The notes under the pieces: model-generated
Told to the model about the DNA's origin: nothing
What the model saw: only the letters and a program-made list of their open reading frames with translations
The model's database searches: none
Made by a program: the position numbers and the translations under genes
Source: Mycobacterium sp. MS1601
GTDB lineage: Bacteria; Actinomycetota; Actinomycetes; Mycobacteriales; Mycobacteriaceae
Assembly: GCF_001984215.1 (NCBI RefSeq)
Contig: NZ_CP019420.1
Location: 930,001 to 994,000 of the forward strand
Reading direction: 5' to 3'
Length of the DNA: 64,000 nt
Shown here: positions 31,688-40,432 of the stretch, in pieces
How positions within the stretch are numbered: position 1 is the first letter of the stretch
Layout: each line of letters starts with the position of its first letter

Positions 31688-33237
31688 GCTGACAACCCGG
31701 CGAAGTACGCGGTGACGGCCAGACGATCCTCGAGTGCGGCGACGGCGCCGATGTAACCATCTGGGCGTACCACCACCACACCGCCCTCAGGCAGTCCGAG
31801 TCGACGAGCCGCGAGTTGCTGCTGGTCGGCGATCACCAAGTCATAACCCGCGACGCGAGTGCCGTTGGCAGTGAGCAGGACCTGACGCCCGTGCCCATGG
31901 ACGGGCACAGGTAACCGATGATTGCCGGCCACCGTCAACGTGGTGTGCCCCGGCCCCCATCCCTTCAGAAGCTGGTGCGCGACGGTGTTGTCGCCGAGAT
32001 CGGGAAAATGGTCACCGGCGGCAACCGACGCACCTCGAAGCCCGTGGGTTCTCAGCACGATGGGGCTGTCGCGGTAGTTCACGGTGACCTCGGCGAGCCA
32101 GCCGGCCACCGCCCGCGGCAGGGGTTTGACGTGTGACACCGCCCGCAGCACCGTATTGCGGACATGCTGACCGGGACCTGACAGGGTGCCGCCTCGGCTC
32201 AGTCGTTCGGTCATGGTTATCACTTCTGCTGCTACCGGGTGCCGTTCGGTGTGGTAGCTGTCCAACAAGGCACTACCCGCTTCGTCGTGGACCACGGCAG
32301 CCAGCTTCCACGCCAGATTGAACGCGTCCTGCATGCCGGTGTTCATGCCCTGCCCACCCGCGGGACTGTGAATGTGGGCTGCGTCTCCCATCAGAAACAC
32401 TCGGCCCCAACGATACTGGCGTACCTGGGCATGGCGGAGTTCGAAGACGGTGAGCCAGTGGGAGCGCAACAATGTGATACCGCCTACTCGATTATCGACG
32501 ATCTCCTGTAGGCCGGCCAGGGTCGGATATCCTTCCGGCGCAGTATCTTCGCCGTGTCTGAGGTGCGCCATGACGCGCATCCGGCCATGACGCAGAGGAA
32601 TCGCCAACACCGAGCCTGCCGGTGAGAAGAAGGTGTACATCGACTCAGAGTCCAGATCATGGGTGGCGTCGACGTCTCCGAGTACAAACCGTTCGCCGGC
32701 AAATGTGCCCTCCAGCCTGCCTCCGACAAGGTGTCGCACCGTGCTCCGAGCCCCGTCGGCACCGATCACCCACGCCACATTGAGATGCTCTTCAGCTCCT
32801 CCCTGATGATGCAGGCTCACCCGAACCGAGTCCGCATCTTGCGCCAGTCCCGTCAGTTCGACCGGCCGTTCGACTGTCACGCCCAATGAGGCCAGGTGCT
32901 CTGTGAGTACGCGTTCGGTCTCGGTCTGGGGGGTGTTGAGGCTGAACCGGTATGCGGCGTCGACGCTGCCGAGCGGGACACGGAGAAGGCATTTGCCGCC
33001 GGAGCGCAGTTCCATGGCGTGCGCTGCCACTCCAGTGTCGAGCAACTGATCGACCACCCCGATGCGGGCCAGCATGTCGAGGCTGCGCGCATGTATCGCG
33101 ATTGCCCTCGACTCCTGGGTGGGTGCGGGCAACTTGTCGATGATTCGCACCGGAACATGTCGCCGGGCCAGCTCTGCTGCGGCCAACAACCCGACAGGCC
33201 CAGCACCAACAACCAACACAGTGGGTACAGCAGCCAT
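31684..33237 (-). CDS. FAD-dependent aromatic-type monooxygenase (PheA/TfdB family)
   Basis: 517 residues. The FAD dinucleotide fold is at the N terminus (TVLVVGAGPVGLLAAAELARR, residues 7-27). RAIAIHARSLDML and the second FAD motif GDAAHIHSPAGGQGMNTGMQDAFNLAWKLA (near residue 280) mark class A flavoprotein hydroxylases of the phenol hydroxylase/TfdB type. A C-terminal thioredoxin-like part is present without active cysteines. These enzymes hydroxylate aromatic or polyketide rings with NAD(P)H and oxygen; the substrate is not predictable. Divergent tetR and three operator copies upstream indicate repression relieved by an inducer. Confidence 0.88.
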   Translation of the reverse strand: MAAVPTVLVVGAGPVGLLAAAELARRHVPVRIIDKLPAPTQESRAIAIHARSLDMLARIGVVDQLLDTGVAAHAMELRSGGKCLLRVPLGSVDAAYRFSLNTPQTETERVLTEHLASLGVTVERPVELTGLAQDADSVRVSLHHQGGAEEHLNVAWVIGADGARSTVRHLVGGRLEGTFAGERFVLGDVDATHDLDSESMYTFFSPAGSVLAIPLRHGRMRVMAHLRHGEDTAPEGYPTLAGLQEIVDNRVGGITLLRSHWLTVFELRHAQVRQYRWGRVFLMGDAAHIHSPAGGQGMNTGMQDAFNLAWKLAAVVHDEAGSALLDSYHTERHPVAAEVITMTERLSRGGTLSGPGQHVRNTVLRAVSHVKPLPRAVAGWLAEVTVNYRDSPIVLRTHGLRGASVAAGDHFPDLGDNTVAHQLLKGWGPGHTTLTVAGNHRLPVPVHGHGRQVLLTANGTRVAGYDLVIADQQQLAARRLGLPEGGVVVVRPDGYIGAVAALEDRLAVTAYFAGLSA

Positions 33238-33252
33238 CTTGGCTCACCTTTC

Positions 33253-33331
33253 TTTCACGCTTCGTTGAAACTAGTGTCAACGTACGTTGAAATTAGCGTC
33301 CGCACAAGTCTAATTTCACGCTACGATGAAA
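33253..33331. promoter_or_regulatory. Three copies of an 18-bp TetR-type operator
   Basis: Three related dyads lie between the monooxygenase (start 33237) and tetR (start 33326). They are TTTCACGCTTCGTTGAAA at 33253-33270, TGTCAACGTACGTTGAAA at 33275-33292 (containing a perfect 14-base palindrome at 33277-33290), and TTTCACGCTACGATGAAA at 33314-33331. The last covers the tetR start codon. This fits joint control of both divergent genes by the TetR protein. Confidence 0.75.
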
Positions 33332-33946
33332 CTCGTGAAGAAGACTTTCACTCTCGGACCACGCGACCAACGAGGTGTCCTTCAGGCGAGGATTCTGGCA
33401 GCCGCGCGGTCATCGTTCGCCGAGAGCGGTTCTGCCGGAACGACAATCCGGACCATTGCGCGTTCCGCCGACGTCGACCCGGCCTTGATCTACCACTACT
33501 TCGGTTCCAAAGAAGACCTGCTTGACGCGGCCACAGAACCGCCACCACGGTGGCTGGAAGCAGTGGCGGCGTCATGGACCACCCCGACCCCGCATCTGGG
33601 TCGAGCCTTGGTCGAGGTGATGCTCGACAGCTGGTCCGATCCCGAGATCGGTCCCGTGCTGCGCGCCACCGTGTTGACCGCAGCCCATGAACCTCGCATC
33701 CGGGAGAAGCTGCGCCACGTGGTCGAGCGGAGCCTGATGGGCGTCTCGGGACTCGCCGTCGACGAGCATGAGCGGCAGAAGCGCAGCGCGTTGATCGCCT
33801 CACAGATCATCGGCCTGGCACTGATGCGCTTCATCTGGCAGACCGAACCTCTTGCCGGCATGGACCCAGACGAACTCCTCGATGCCGTAGCCCCCAATCT
33901 GCAGCGCTATCTCACCGACGATCTTTGTTCACCGACACCCGAGTAA
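33326..33946 (+). CDS. TetR-family repressor of the monooxygenase operon
   Basis: 206 residues. The N-terminal helix-turn-helix is classic: ILAAARSSFAESGSAGTTIRTIARSADVDPALIYHYFGSKEDLLDAA, about residues 20-66. The C-terminal ligand domain is of the TetR_C_17 kind (RALVEVMLDSW, LRATVLTAAHEPRIREKL). An operator copy overlaps its own ATG, so it is likely self-repressed. A start at 33326 leaves no conventional ribosome site, so it may be translated from a leaderless mRNA. It converges with the second LuxR gene, 5 bases away. Confidence 0.9.
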   Translation: MKLVKKTFTLGPRDQRGVLQARILAAARSSFAESGSAGTTIRTIARSADVDPALIYHYFGSKEDLLDAATEPPPRWLEAVAASWTTPTPHLGRALVEVMLDSWSDPEIGPVLRATVLTAAHEPRIREKLRHVVERSLMGVSGLAVDEHERQKRSALIASQIIGLALMRFIWQTEPLAGMDPDELLDAVAPNLQRYLTDDLCSPTPE

Positions 33947-33951
33947 CACGA

Positions 33952-35115
33952 TCAGCGGGGCCGACCAACGGCCACCTGGTCGCCGGGCAGGCTGGCGACC
34001 AGGTATGCCAGCCCTGCCTGCGATGCCACACCCACTTTGCGAAAACAAGCGGCAGTGTGCCTTTTCACTGTCTCAGGCGAAACATGAAGCCTCTCAGCCA
34101 CTTTCGCCCTCCCGACTCCGGTGGCCAAGTGCACCGCCACCCGGGCCTCGGCGGTGGTGAGGCCGTACAGCGAAGCGAGCGTGGCAGCCTTGCCGCGCAG
34201 AGCTCTTTCCGGATCTATCACGACGATCATCGCCACGGCCTGCGACTGAGGGTCCAAGGCGGGAAGCGCGCGGTTCTGCGGCAGCCGGGTCAGTACCAGC
34301 CGCAAACCGTTTCCGGGTGGGCGACCGATACTCAGGGCAAGGGGCCCTGTTCGAGGATCTGCTGCCGGGTCCACCACACGGCGAATCGCGGCCTGCAACA
34401 CGTCGTCGTCAGCTGGAGTGCCTACGTGCGGCAGGCCGTGATGGTCGACGCTGAGCACAGCCTGTTCGCGCAACAGTTCGTCGGCAGCGGTGTTCATACC
34501 GATCACCCGGCGCGCTCTCGAGAGCAGCAAAACGGGCCCCGGAGATACATGCAGCATGTCATCAAAACGCAGATCCAGCGTGCGGGCCCGGTCTACTTGT
34601 TGAGACAGCCATACCGCCCGTTGAAGGTGAGCCCTCAAGTCGCGCAGTCGGTCTGCGGCATTCGCGCTGTGGTCGGTGTCAGCAAAGCAGAATGCCAGCC
34701 CGCCCACGCTCGACGGCCCTGTGAAACCCGGCAGGCTCAGATAAGCCATGTCCCGGGTGTTCGTAGCCACCAGCACGTCGGAATACCACGGCAGATGACG
34801 ACCCTCACGCAGGTCGTAGAGCTCGCTCAGTGTCGCAACCTCACCGATCGGCACGGACTCAGCTGCCCGGGTCCACGGATTGTCGGTGTATTGCTCGACA
34901 TACAGCGCAGAAATCTCCGGACAGATGCGCCCCACCACGCAACTGCTCGACGACGCGTCGGTGGCGTTGCGCACCAACATGCCACCATGGGCCCCGACGT
35001 GGTTGGCCAGCAGCGTGATGACGCTCGGCCACTCGTCCGGGTCGGCGGCCGCGCCGTACAACGCATCGAGAAGGTCCAGTTCACCTCGTACACCCACACG
35101 GGCCCCCTGTCGCAT
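33952..35115 (-). CDS. LuxR-type regulator, paralogue of the one beside the monooxygenase
   Basis: 387 residues from ATG at 35115, which has GAGG nine bases upstream; an ATG at 35130 is an alternative. The layout copies the 30548-31687 protein: LLDALYGAAADPDEWPSV at the start, AYLSLPGFTGPSSVGGLAF in the middle, and a LuxR helix-turn-helix (YGLTTAEARVAVHLATGVGRAKVAERLHVSPETVKRHTAACFRKVGVASQAG) at the end. The recognition helix is more canonical here (PETVKRH) than in the paralogue (LETLKKQ). A 25-base dyad lies directly upstream. It may control itself and the divergent PE-PPE gene (inference). Confidence 0.85.
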   Translation of the reverse strand: MRQGARVGVRGELDLLDALYGAAADPDEWPSVITLLANHVGAHGGMLVRNATDASSSSCVVGRICPEISALYVEQYTDNPWTRAAESVPIGEVATLSELYDLREGRHLPWYSDVLVATNTRDMAYLSLPGFTGPSSVGGLAFCFADTDHSANAADRLRDLRAHLQRAVWLSQQVDRARTLDLRFDDMLHVSPGPVLLLSRARRVIGMNTAADELLREQAVLSVDHHGLPHVGTPADDDVLQAAIRRVVDPAADPRTGPLALSIGRPPGNGLRLVLTRLPQNRALPALDPQSQAVAMIVVIDPERALRGKAATLASLYGLTTAEARVAVHLATGVGRAKVAERLHVSPETVKRHTAACFRKVGVASQAGLAYLVASLPGDQVAVGRPR

Positions 35116-35128
35116 TTGACTACGCCTC

Positions 35129-35153
35129 ATTTGCGGAAGTCACTTCCCCAAAT
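35129..35153. promoter_or_regulatory. 25-bp near-perfect dyad upstream of the LuxR gene
   Basis: Arms ATTTG-c-GGAAGT (35129-35140) and ACTTCC-c-CAAAT (35142-35153) are symmetrical around position 35141; only the two single spacer bases break the symmetry. It overlaps the alternative LuxR start at 35130. A second dyad, ACCACGTGGT, lies at 35194-35203 nearer the divergent gene. Likely regulator sites, possibly for LuxR itself. Confidence 0.6.
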
Positions 35154-35269
35154 GGGTTAGTTACAGCCTCGACAATAATTTGTACGCTGCATAACCACGT
35201 GGTGTTGACCGAAACAGTCCGATTTCGGCTGCGCAAAACGACTATGTGACCATATTTGCTGGGAGTAAC

Positions 35270-36832
35270 GTGCGGTTAACTTTGAAGTCCTTGGTCGGTG
35301 TAGCCGCTGCGGCGATCATCGGCATCGGACCCGTCGTCTTGCCGGTGGGGGCCGAGGCGGCGACGTTGGTTTTCGTCCCACCGACAGGCATGTCTGTCCC
35401 GTTGCCGCGGTCCATGACCAACGCACAGAACTACTACCTGGACGGCACCGCCTGCGCGGGCGATCGAACGTGCGATGTCGTGCCCATCAGCTACCCGGCA
35501 TCGTTCTGGCCGCTGAGTTTCCTTCAGCGCTGGTGCGCCGCAGACTGCCAAAAATGGGACGTCTCAGTGCAAGACGGTATGACCAAGCTTGCCTTCGCGA
35601 CCGGCGCGGCACTGGCGGCCAGCGATGACGATGTGGTGCTCTACGGCCATTCACAGGGTGCTGCGGTGATCTCGAACACCATGGCGGCCCTGGCCACAAC
35701 GCTGACCGACGACGAAAAGGCCCGCCTGCAGGTGGTTCTCACCGGCAATATCGACAATCCCGCCGGCGGCCTGTGGTCCCGCTTGGGTTTCCTCGGTCAG
35801 ATTCCCATCCTGGACGTCACCACCGGATTGCCCACGCCCACCGACACCGGCATCAAGTTCACCTCGATCATCATGCAGTACGACGGTGTTGGTGACGCGC
35901 CGAAGTACTGGGGTAACCCCCTCGCGGTTCTCAATGCCGTAACCGGCTTCATGTACCTGCACGGCTCCACGCTGTCCCCGGACAAGTACAGCCCGCCATT
36001 GCCGTGCGAAGTTCCCAACTGCCACACCCCGGGTTATTACCCCTCCGTCGAGGAGTTCCTGGCTGCGCTGTATGACCCGGCCAACGCCAAGCAGGACAGC
36101 TACGGCAACACCTACATCGTGGTGCCCACCCCGACGCTGCCGATCGTGATGCCCCTCCTGGAACTGGCTTCGAAGACCCACACCACCGCACTTGTGCAGC
36201 CGATCGTCAATCTGATCTCGCCCGCGCTTCGAGTTCTGATCGACCTCGGCTACGACCGGGACGAAGCACCGGGCGTCTACGCGCCGCTGTCGATTCTGCC
36301 CTTCAGCCCAAGAACCAACCCGTTGGCTGTGCTCGAGGATCTTGCGCACGCTGTGGTCCAGGGCTTTCATGACGCCGTGCACGGGATCTCGGTCAGCACA
36401 CCGAACGCTGACCGCACAGCCGAGGTTGCTGCTCTGCTGCCGACCCGCGAGGTCACTGACGTCGAAGCACTGACCGAGCAACCAGAGACATCGATCGAGC
36501 CGACGTCCTCGACTGGGCCGTCCGAGACCGCACCGCCTGTTGCCGACGAGCCCGATTCCGAGGCGATGGAGGAAGCGCCGGTCGACGACGACACCCCCGA
36601 CCAGACGACAGCATCGTCGACGGGAAAGACAGACGAGCCCGACGCGGACGACGAGCTCGAGGCGGACGAATCTGAAGACACCACGAACCCGGGCGTGGGC
36701 GACGACGCTGCACCCGCATCCGAGCAGCCCGCCGCCGACGACGCCGCCGACGACGAGACGTCGACCGCGACCGATCGCGATTCCGATGCCGGTCGCGACA
36801 CCACTACGTCGGCAGACGCTGCCGCCGCATGA
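35270..36832 (+). CDS. Exported PE-PPE-domain serine hydrolase with long acidic tail
   Basis: 520 residues from GTG at 35270 (GGGAG upstream). The signal peptide is VRLTLKSLVGVAAAAIIGIG with AEAATL near residue 30. The PE-PPE domain (PF08237 type) covers about 35-300, with TLVFVPPTGM and the nucleophile elbow GHSQG near residue 125. Such domains are alpha/beta hydrolases (esterase or lipase) found in some PE/PPE proteins, but no PE or PPE N terminus is present here. From about residue 390 the protein is a low-complexity tail rich in Asp, Glu, Thr and Pro (about 130 residues), probably disordered and surface-exposed. Confidence 0.85.
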   Translation: MRLTLKSLVGVAAAAIIGIGPVVLPVGAEAATLVFVPPTGMSVPLPRSMTNAQNYYLDGTACAGDRTCDVVPISYPASFWPLSFLQRWCAADCQKWDVSVQDGMTKLAFATGAALAASDDDVVLYGHSQGAAVISNTMAALATTLTDDEKARLQVVLTGNIDNPAGGLWSRLGFLGQIPILDVTTGLPTPTDTGIKFTSIIMQYDGVGDAPKYWGNPLAVLNAVTGFMYLHGSTLSPDKYSPPLPCEVPNCHTPGYYPSVEEFLAALYDPANAKQDSYGNTYIVVPTPTLPIVMPLLELASKTHTTALVQPIVNLISPALRVLIDLGYDRDEAPGVYAPLSILPFSPRTNPLAVLEDLAHAVVQGFHDAVHGISVSTPNADRTAEVAALLPTREVTDVEALTEQPETSIEPTSSTGPSETAPPVADEPDSEAMEEAPVDDDTPDQTTASSTGKTDEPDADDELEADESEDTTNPGVGDDAAPASEQPAADDAADDETSTATDRDSDAGRDTTTSADAAAA

Positions 36833-36865
36833 CAAGTAAGGCGAACAAAGAGAGTGGGGACACCG

Positions 36866-37147
36866 ATGTATTCGAATCGATCAGTCACGGCCCGGCGCCC
36901 GAGGACGACCGTGCTGCGGCGTATGGCGGTCGCGGGTGTGGTTGCAGCCGGGGTCGTGGGTTTCGCGCCGACCGCGCAGGCCGCGCAGGTCAGTCCGGAC
37001 GTGGGAAGCGCGCCGGTGTCCGCCCCGGTTAGTGGGCCCCCGTCAATCCAGCCCTTGGATTGCAGCGGGACCACCGGGGTCCGAGGCTGCGGTGGTGGAT
37101 GGCACTGGCGTGATGGCTGGTACGGCTTCGGCTGCTACCCGTGCTGA
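36866..37147 (+). CDS. Small exported protein with glycine/tryptophan/cysteine-rich tail
   Basis: 93 residues from ATG at 36866 (GGGGA five bases upstream). The N terminus is arginine-rich (SVTARRPRTTVLRR), followed by a hydrophobic segment MAVAGVVAAGVVGFAPTAQA, a probable signal peptide. The mature part is short and ends in DCSGTTGVRGCGGGWHWRDG and YGFGCYPC, with four cysteines. No family recognised. The next gene follows after 11 bases. Confidence 0.6.
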   Translation: MYSNRSVTARRPRTTVLRRMAVAGVVAAGVVGFAPTAQAAQVSPDVGSAPVSAPVSGPPSIQPLDCSGTTGVRGCGGGWHWRDGWYGFGCYPC

Positions 37148-37158
37148 GAGGCAATGTG

Positions 37159-37704
37159 ATGAGCAACTCCGCAAATGCGGTTCGTGCGGCGCTGGTGACG
37201 GCAATGGTGACGGCGGGGCTGGTCGGGGCCGCTGCCGCGGTGGGTGCAGAGCCGCCCGGCTACGCCGCCCTGCCCGTGGATCCCAACATCATCTCCGACT
37301 CGACGGCATACATCGGCCAACCCCCGGTTCTCGACCCTGGCGGGCAGCCTGGGGTTGAGCAGACCTTCGCGCATCGCGATAACTCCCGACAGATCGTCGA
37401 CACGGTGCTCGTCGCGCCCAACCCGCAAGCCGCAGCTGGCGCGTTGCAGAACATGCAGGCCGAACTGCCGTCACTGGTGGCGGCACCGACCACCGAACCG
37501 GTTGACGTCGGCGAGAACGGAAGTGTGTCCACGGGGCTCTCGCCGGACGGTTCACAGTCGGTGAGCGTGCTTCTGTTCACCCGGGGGACCACCGCCACCG
37601 AGGTTCAATTCTCCGGCGCTGCAAATGATCCCGTTCCTCTGGACCTGGTGGTGCTGTATGGGCAGCAACAGGACCAGGCCATCAGGCAACAACTCAACCA
37701 GTAG
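37159..37704 (+). CDS. Exported mycobacterial protein of unknown function
   Basis: 181 residues. ATG at 37159 has AGAGG seven bases upstream. A signal peptide (AVRAALVTAMVTAGLVGAAA, cleavage near AVGAEP) precedes a mature domain of about 150 residues with no cysteine and alternating strand-like segments (QIVDTVLVAPNP, VSVLLFTRGTTATEVQFSG). It resembles small exported proteins common in mycobacteria; no activity is known to me. A strong hairpin follows the stop. Confidence 0.65.
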   Translation: MSNSANAVRAALVTAMVTAGLVGAAAAVGAEPPGYAALPVDPNIISDSTAYIGQPPVLDPGGQPGVEQTFAHRDNSRQIVDTVLVAPNPQAAAGALQNMQAELPSLVAAPTTEPVDVGENGSVSTGLSPDGSQSVSVLLFTRGTTATEVQFSGAANDPVPLDLVVLYGQQQDQAIRQQLNQ

Positions 37705-37710
37705 GCGAAT

Positions 37711-37750
37711 GACAGGCTGCCCGGGATCGTGCGATCCCGGGCAGCCTGTC
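37711..37750. terminator. Perfect 18-bp stem terminator between convergent genes
   Basis: Arms 37711-37728 and 37733-37750 pair perfectly around a GTGC loop. It lies between the exported protein gene and the convergent lipase gene and can serve both. No clear U-tract follows on either side, as is common in mycobacteria. Confidence 0.85.
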
Positions 37751-37777
37751 GGTTCTCCTGCCTGACCTCGGCAAGCT

Positions 37778-38944
37778 CTATTCGAAAGCGTGTGCCAGGA
37801 ACGGCGTCGAGTCCGGCAGCGAGGCCAACACTGTGCCGCTGTGATCCTCTTCGGAGTAGACGTGCAGCACCACGTTCTGGTTGTTGGCCACCAGCTGGTC
37901 GTAGAACGTGAGCGTCGACTGCGGCGGCACGTCACGGTCCAGCAGCCCGACTCCGAGGAAAATGGGTCTGTCGAAGCCCGTCGACGGTGTGCCCATGAAG
38001 TCGTTGAGTGCTTCTGCGTACCCGGGGAGAGAGTTGACCGGCGCGGTGAAGAACTGGGCCGGCGTCAAGTGCGCCAGTTCGTCACTGAGTTGTTTGACGC
38101 AGACGGTCTCCGCGAGGGTCGCCGCCTCCATGCCTGCGGGGCTCAGGACCCGGTTGAGGTCCAGATCAGGTCGGGCTTCGCGCAGCGCGGCAACGATGTA
38201 TGCCGTGTAGGCGTTGGCAATTGGGCCCAGTTCCGGCAGCTGGAGATCCGGGCCGGCCTGCTGTACCAGCTTGTCGATGTTGGCCGGCGTCCCGGTGGCC
38301 ACCACGCCGCGGTAGTCCAGGCCGGAGCCCTGGCTGAACTCCGTCGCCCAGCGCGCGCTGCTGATCGCCGCTCCGCCACCCTGAGATTGTCCGACGATGG
38401 CCCACTTGGGCGACAACGGCAGCCCCATGTCGTGGGCTGCGATCACCGAGTCGACAACACCGTGCGCAGTGCTGACACTGTTGAGGTAGCTCATCAGCCC
38501 GGGTGTACCGAGGCCCACGTAGTCGCTGGCGACCACCGCGTAGCCCTGTTCCAGCCAGTGCGACAGGTATTCGTTGTCGCGCTCGGAACGCGGCAGCGCC
38601 GACGGTGTGCAGTCGTCGCCGAGGCCGACGGTGCCGTGCGCCCACGCGATGACAGGAAAGCCGCCCTCGGGTGCGGGGCCCTTCGGCAGAAACACCGCAC
38701 CGGTGCTGACGGCCGGTTGATCGTGTTGGTTGACCGTCGAGTAGAGGACCCGGTAGGCAGGGCCCGCGCCGGCCACTGAGAGCGCGGGGTCCAGCGGTAC
38801 CGACTCGATGGTTGTGCCCGCAGGCGGAATCGGGCCGTCGTAGAACCGCGCGTCCAGCCCGGACCAAGCCGGGGCCGCCGCGCCGGCGGTCGCCGCCGAA
38901 CCCATCAGAAGTACCAAAGCCACCAAGGCCGAGAGCAAGCGCAT
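37778..38944 (-). CDS. Secreted lipase (LIP family)
   Basis: 388 residues starting MRLLSALVALVLLMGSAATAGAAAP, a clear signal peptide. The alpha/beta-hydrolase fold includes VIAWAHGTVG (oxyanion region), the nucleophile elbow VGQSQGGGAA near residue 185, a late acidic residue in LLDRDVPP and a histidine in EEDHSGT. It belongs to the secretory lipase family (PF03583 type) with many mycobacterial members. AAAGG lies upstream of the ATG. It is downstream of the rplL terminator and on the same strand, so it has its own promoter or relies on read-through. Confidence 0.85.
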   Translation of the reverse strand: MRLLSALVALVLLMGSAATAGAAAPAWSGLDARFYDGPIPPAGTTIESVPLDPALSVAGAGPAYRVLYSTVNQHDQPAVSTGAVFLPKGPAPEGGFPVIAWAHGTVGLGDDCTPSALPRSERDNEYLSHWLEQGYAVVASDYVGLGTPGLMSYLNSVSTAHGVVDSVIAAHDMGLPLSPKWAIVGQSQGGGAAISSARWATEFSQGSGLDYRGVVATGTPANIDKLVQQAGPDLQLPELGPIANAYTAYIVAALREARPDLDLNRVLSPAGMEAATLAETVCVKQLSDELAHLTPAQFFTAPVNSLPGYAEALNDFMGTPSTGFDRPIFLGVGLLDRDVPPQSTLTFYDQLVANNQNVVLHVYSEEDHSGTVLASLPDSTPFLAHAFE

Positions 38945-38970
38945 ATGCACTACCTTTCCTGAACATGCCG

Positions 38971-39002
38971 AACCGCCCGGGATCCACGGATCCCGGGCGG
39001 TT
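38971..39002 (-). terminator. Terminator of rplJL
   Basis: A 15-bp stem (arms 38971-38985 and 38988-39002) with a minimal loop, 15 bases after the rplL stop. It resembles the 37711-37750 stem in its CCCGGGATC core. Confidence 0.8.
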
Positions 39003-39017
39003 CGTGTGAAGCGTGAA

Positions 39018-39407
<390 letters not shown>

Positions 39408-39451
39408 GATGGTGGTCCTTTCCTAATTTCTTGACCGGGTGGTTGGGGTGG

Positions 39452-40039
39452 TTATTCGGTTGTCTCGGCGGGCGCGTCGGCCGGAGCCTCGTCCGAGGCG
39501 GCAGGCGCCGCGGGGGCACCCTCTTCCTCGGTGCGCTTGTCCTGCAGGGCCTGCGCCAGGCGGGCGACCTGCGACAGCGGTGCCTGGAACAGCGCCGCGG
39601 CCTGGCTGGTCTTGGCCTTCATGGCGCCGGCCAGCTTGGCCAGCAGCACCTCGCGCGACTCCAGGTCGGCGATGGCCTGCACCTGCTCGACGGACAGCGC
39701 AGCGCCGTCCATGTAGCCGCCCTTGATGACCAGGGCCTTGTTCTCCTTGGCGAAGGCCTTGAGAGCCTTGGCCGCGTCCACCGGCTCACCCTGGATGAAG
39801 GCGATGGCGGTGGGGCCGGCGAACAGATCGTCCAGACCTTCGATACCTGCATCGGCCGCGGCACGCTTGACCAGCGTGTTCTTCGCGACCGAGTAGGTGG
39901 CGCCCTCGCCCAGCGAGCGACGCAGCTTGGCCAGGCTGGCCACCGTCAGACCGCGGTATTCGGTGACGACGGTGGCAGTCGAGGCCTTGAACTGCTCGGT
40001 GATCTCTGCAACGGCGGTGGCCTTGTCAGGCTTGGCCAT
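39452..40039 (-). CDS. rplJ: 50S ribosomal protein L10
   Basis: 195 residues beginning [31 protein letters not shown], with the C-terminal helix that binds L7/L12 and an acidic actinobacterial tail ([13 protein letters not shown]). GAGGAGGC precedes the ATG. The leader of about 200 bases is likely the L10 autoregulatory leader. Confidence 0.99.
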   Translation of the reverse strand: MAKPDKATAVAEITEQFKASTATVVTEYRGLTVASLAKLRRSLGEGATYSVAKNTLVKRAAADAGIEGLDDLFAGPTAIAFIQGEPVDAAKALKAFAKENKALVIKGGYMDGAALSVEQVQAIADLESREVLLAKLAGAMKAKTSQAAALFQAPLSQVARLAQALQDKRTEEEGAPAAPAASDEAPADAPAETTE

Positions 40040-40043
40040 GCAT

Positions 40044-40237
40044 GCCTCCTCGGTGTGTATGACTGCTTACGTACTGCCACCGGAGCCGGAAACGACGAAC
40101 GCCCCGACGCAGGATGCGGCCGGGGCGTGAAAGGCACAATGAGTGCCGGGTTCTAACCTCGTCCTCCTGCGTGGGCCGCCGGGATGTTCCCGGACCTTCA
40201 ACCGATTGCTCGGTGACCGACGGTCTTCGGTGGATCG
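40044..40237 (-). ncRNA. Probable L10 (rplJ) leader RNA
   Basis: The predicted mRNA leader has two hairpins: CCGGG arms at 40179-40183 and 40189-40193, and a long GC stem at 40100-40127 (CGCCCCG/CGGGGCG with an inner CGCA/TGCG). It also contains an AGGAGGACGAGG purine tract between them on the minus strand. L10 leaders that bind the L10-L12 complex are known in bacteria. The exact boundaries are not defined here. Confidence 0.55.
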
Positions 40238-40243
40238 TCGACC

Positions 40244-40273
40244 ACTGTAGCGCGGCTGTAGGCGATCAGCCAA
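40244..40273 (-). promoter_or_regulatory. Probable promoter of rplJL
   Basis: On the minus strand the -35 TTGGCT (40268-40273) and -10 TACAGT (40244-40249) have an 18-base spacer, giving a start near 40237. The promoter ends 5 bases from the left 63-bp repeat copy. Confidence 0.6.
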
Positions 40274-40278
40274 AACGC

Positions 40279-40341
40279 GCTTGTTTTCTGCAGCAGGGTG
40301 GCGATGCCATTGCGTCCGCAGCCCAGGCGCAGAAAACAAGC
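40279..40341. repeat. 63-bp repeat with 13-bp terminal inverted repeats, left copy
   Basis: The ends GCTTGTTTTCTGC (40279-40291) and GCAGAAAACAAGC (40329-40341) are perfectly inverted. A second copy of the same length lies at 41281-41343. The two agree at about 46 of 63 positions, best at the ends and in the block CCGCAGCC. They bracket a single gene, 40433-41272. Confidence 0.8.
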
Positions 40342-40432
40342 CCATCCACAGCCAAGCGTTGATGCACAGCGTGTTGTCGGCGGCCTGCCCACAGGGGTGT
40401 ATCAGTCGTAGCCCGCCGCGACGCTGCGGTTC

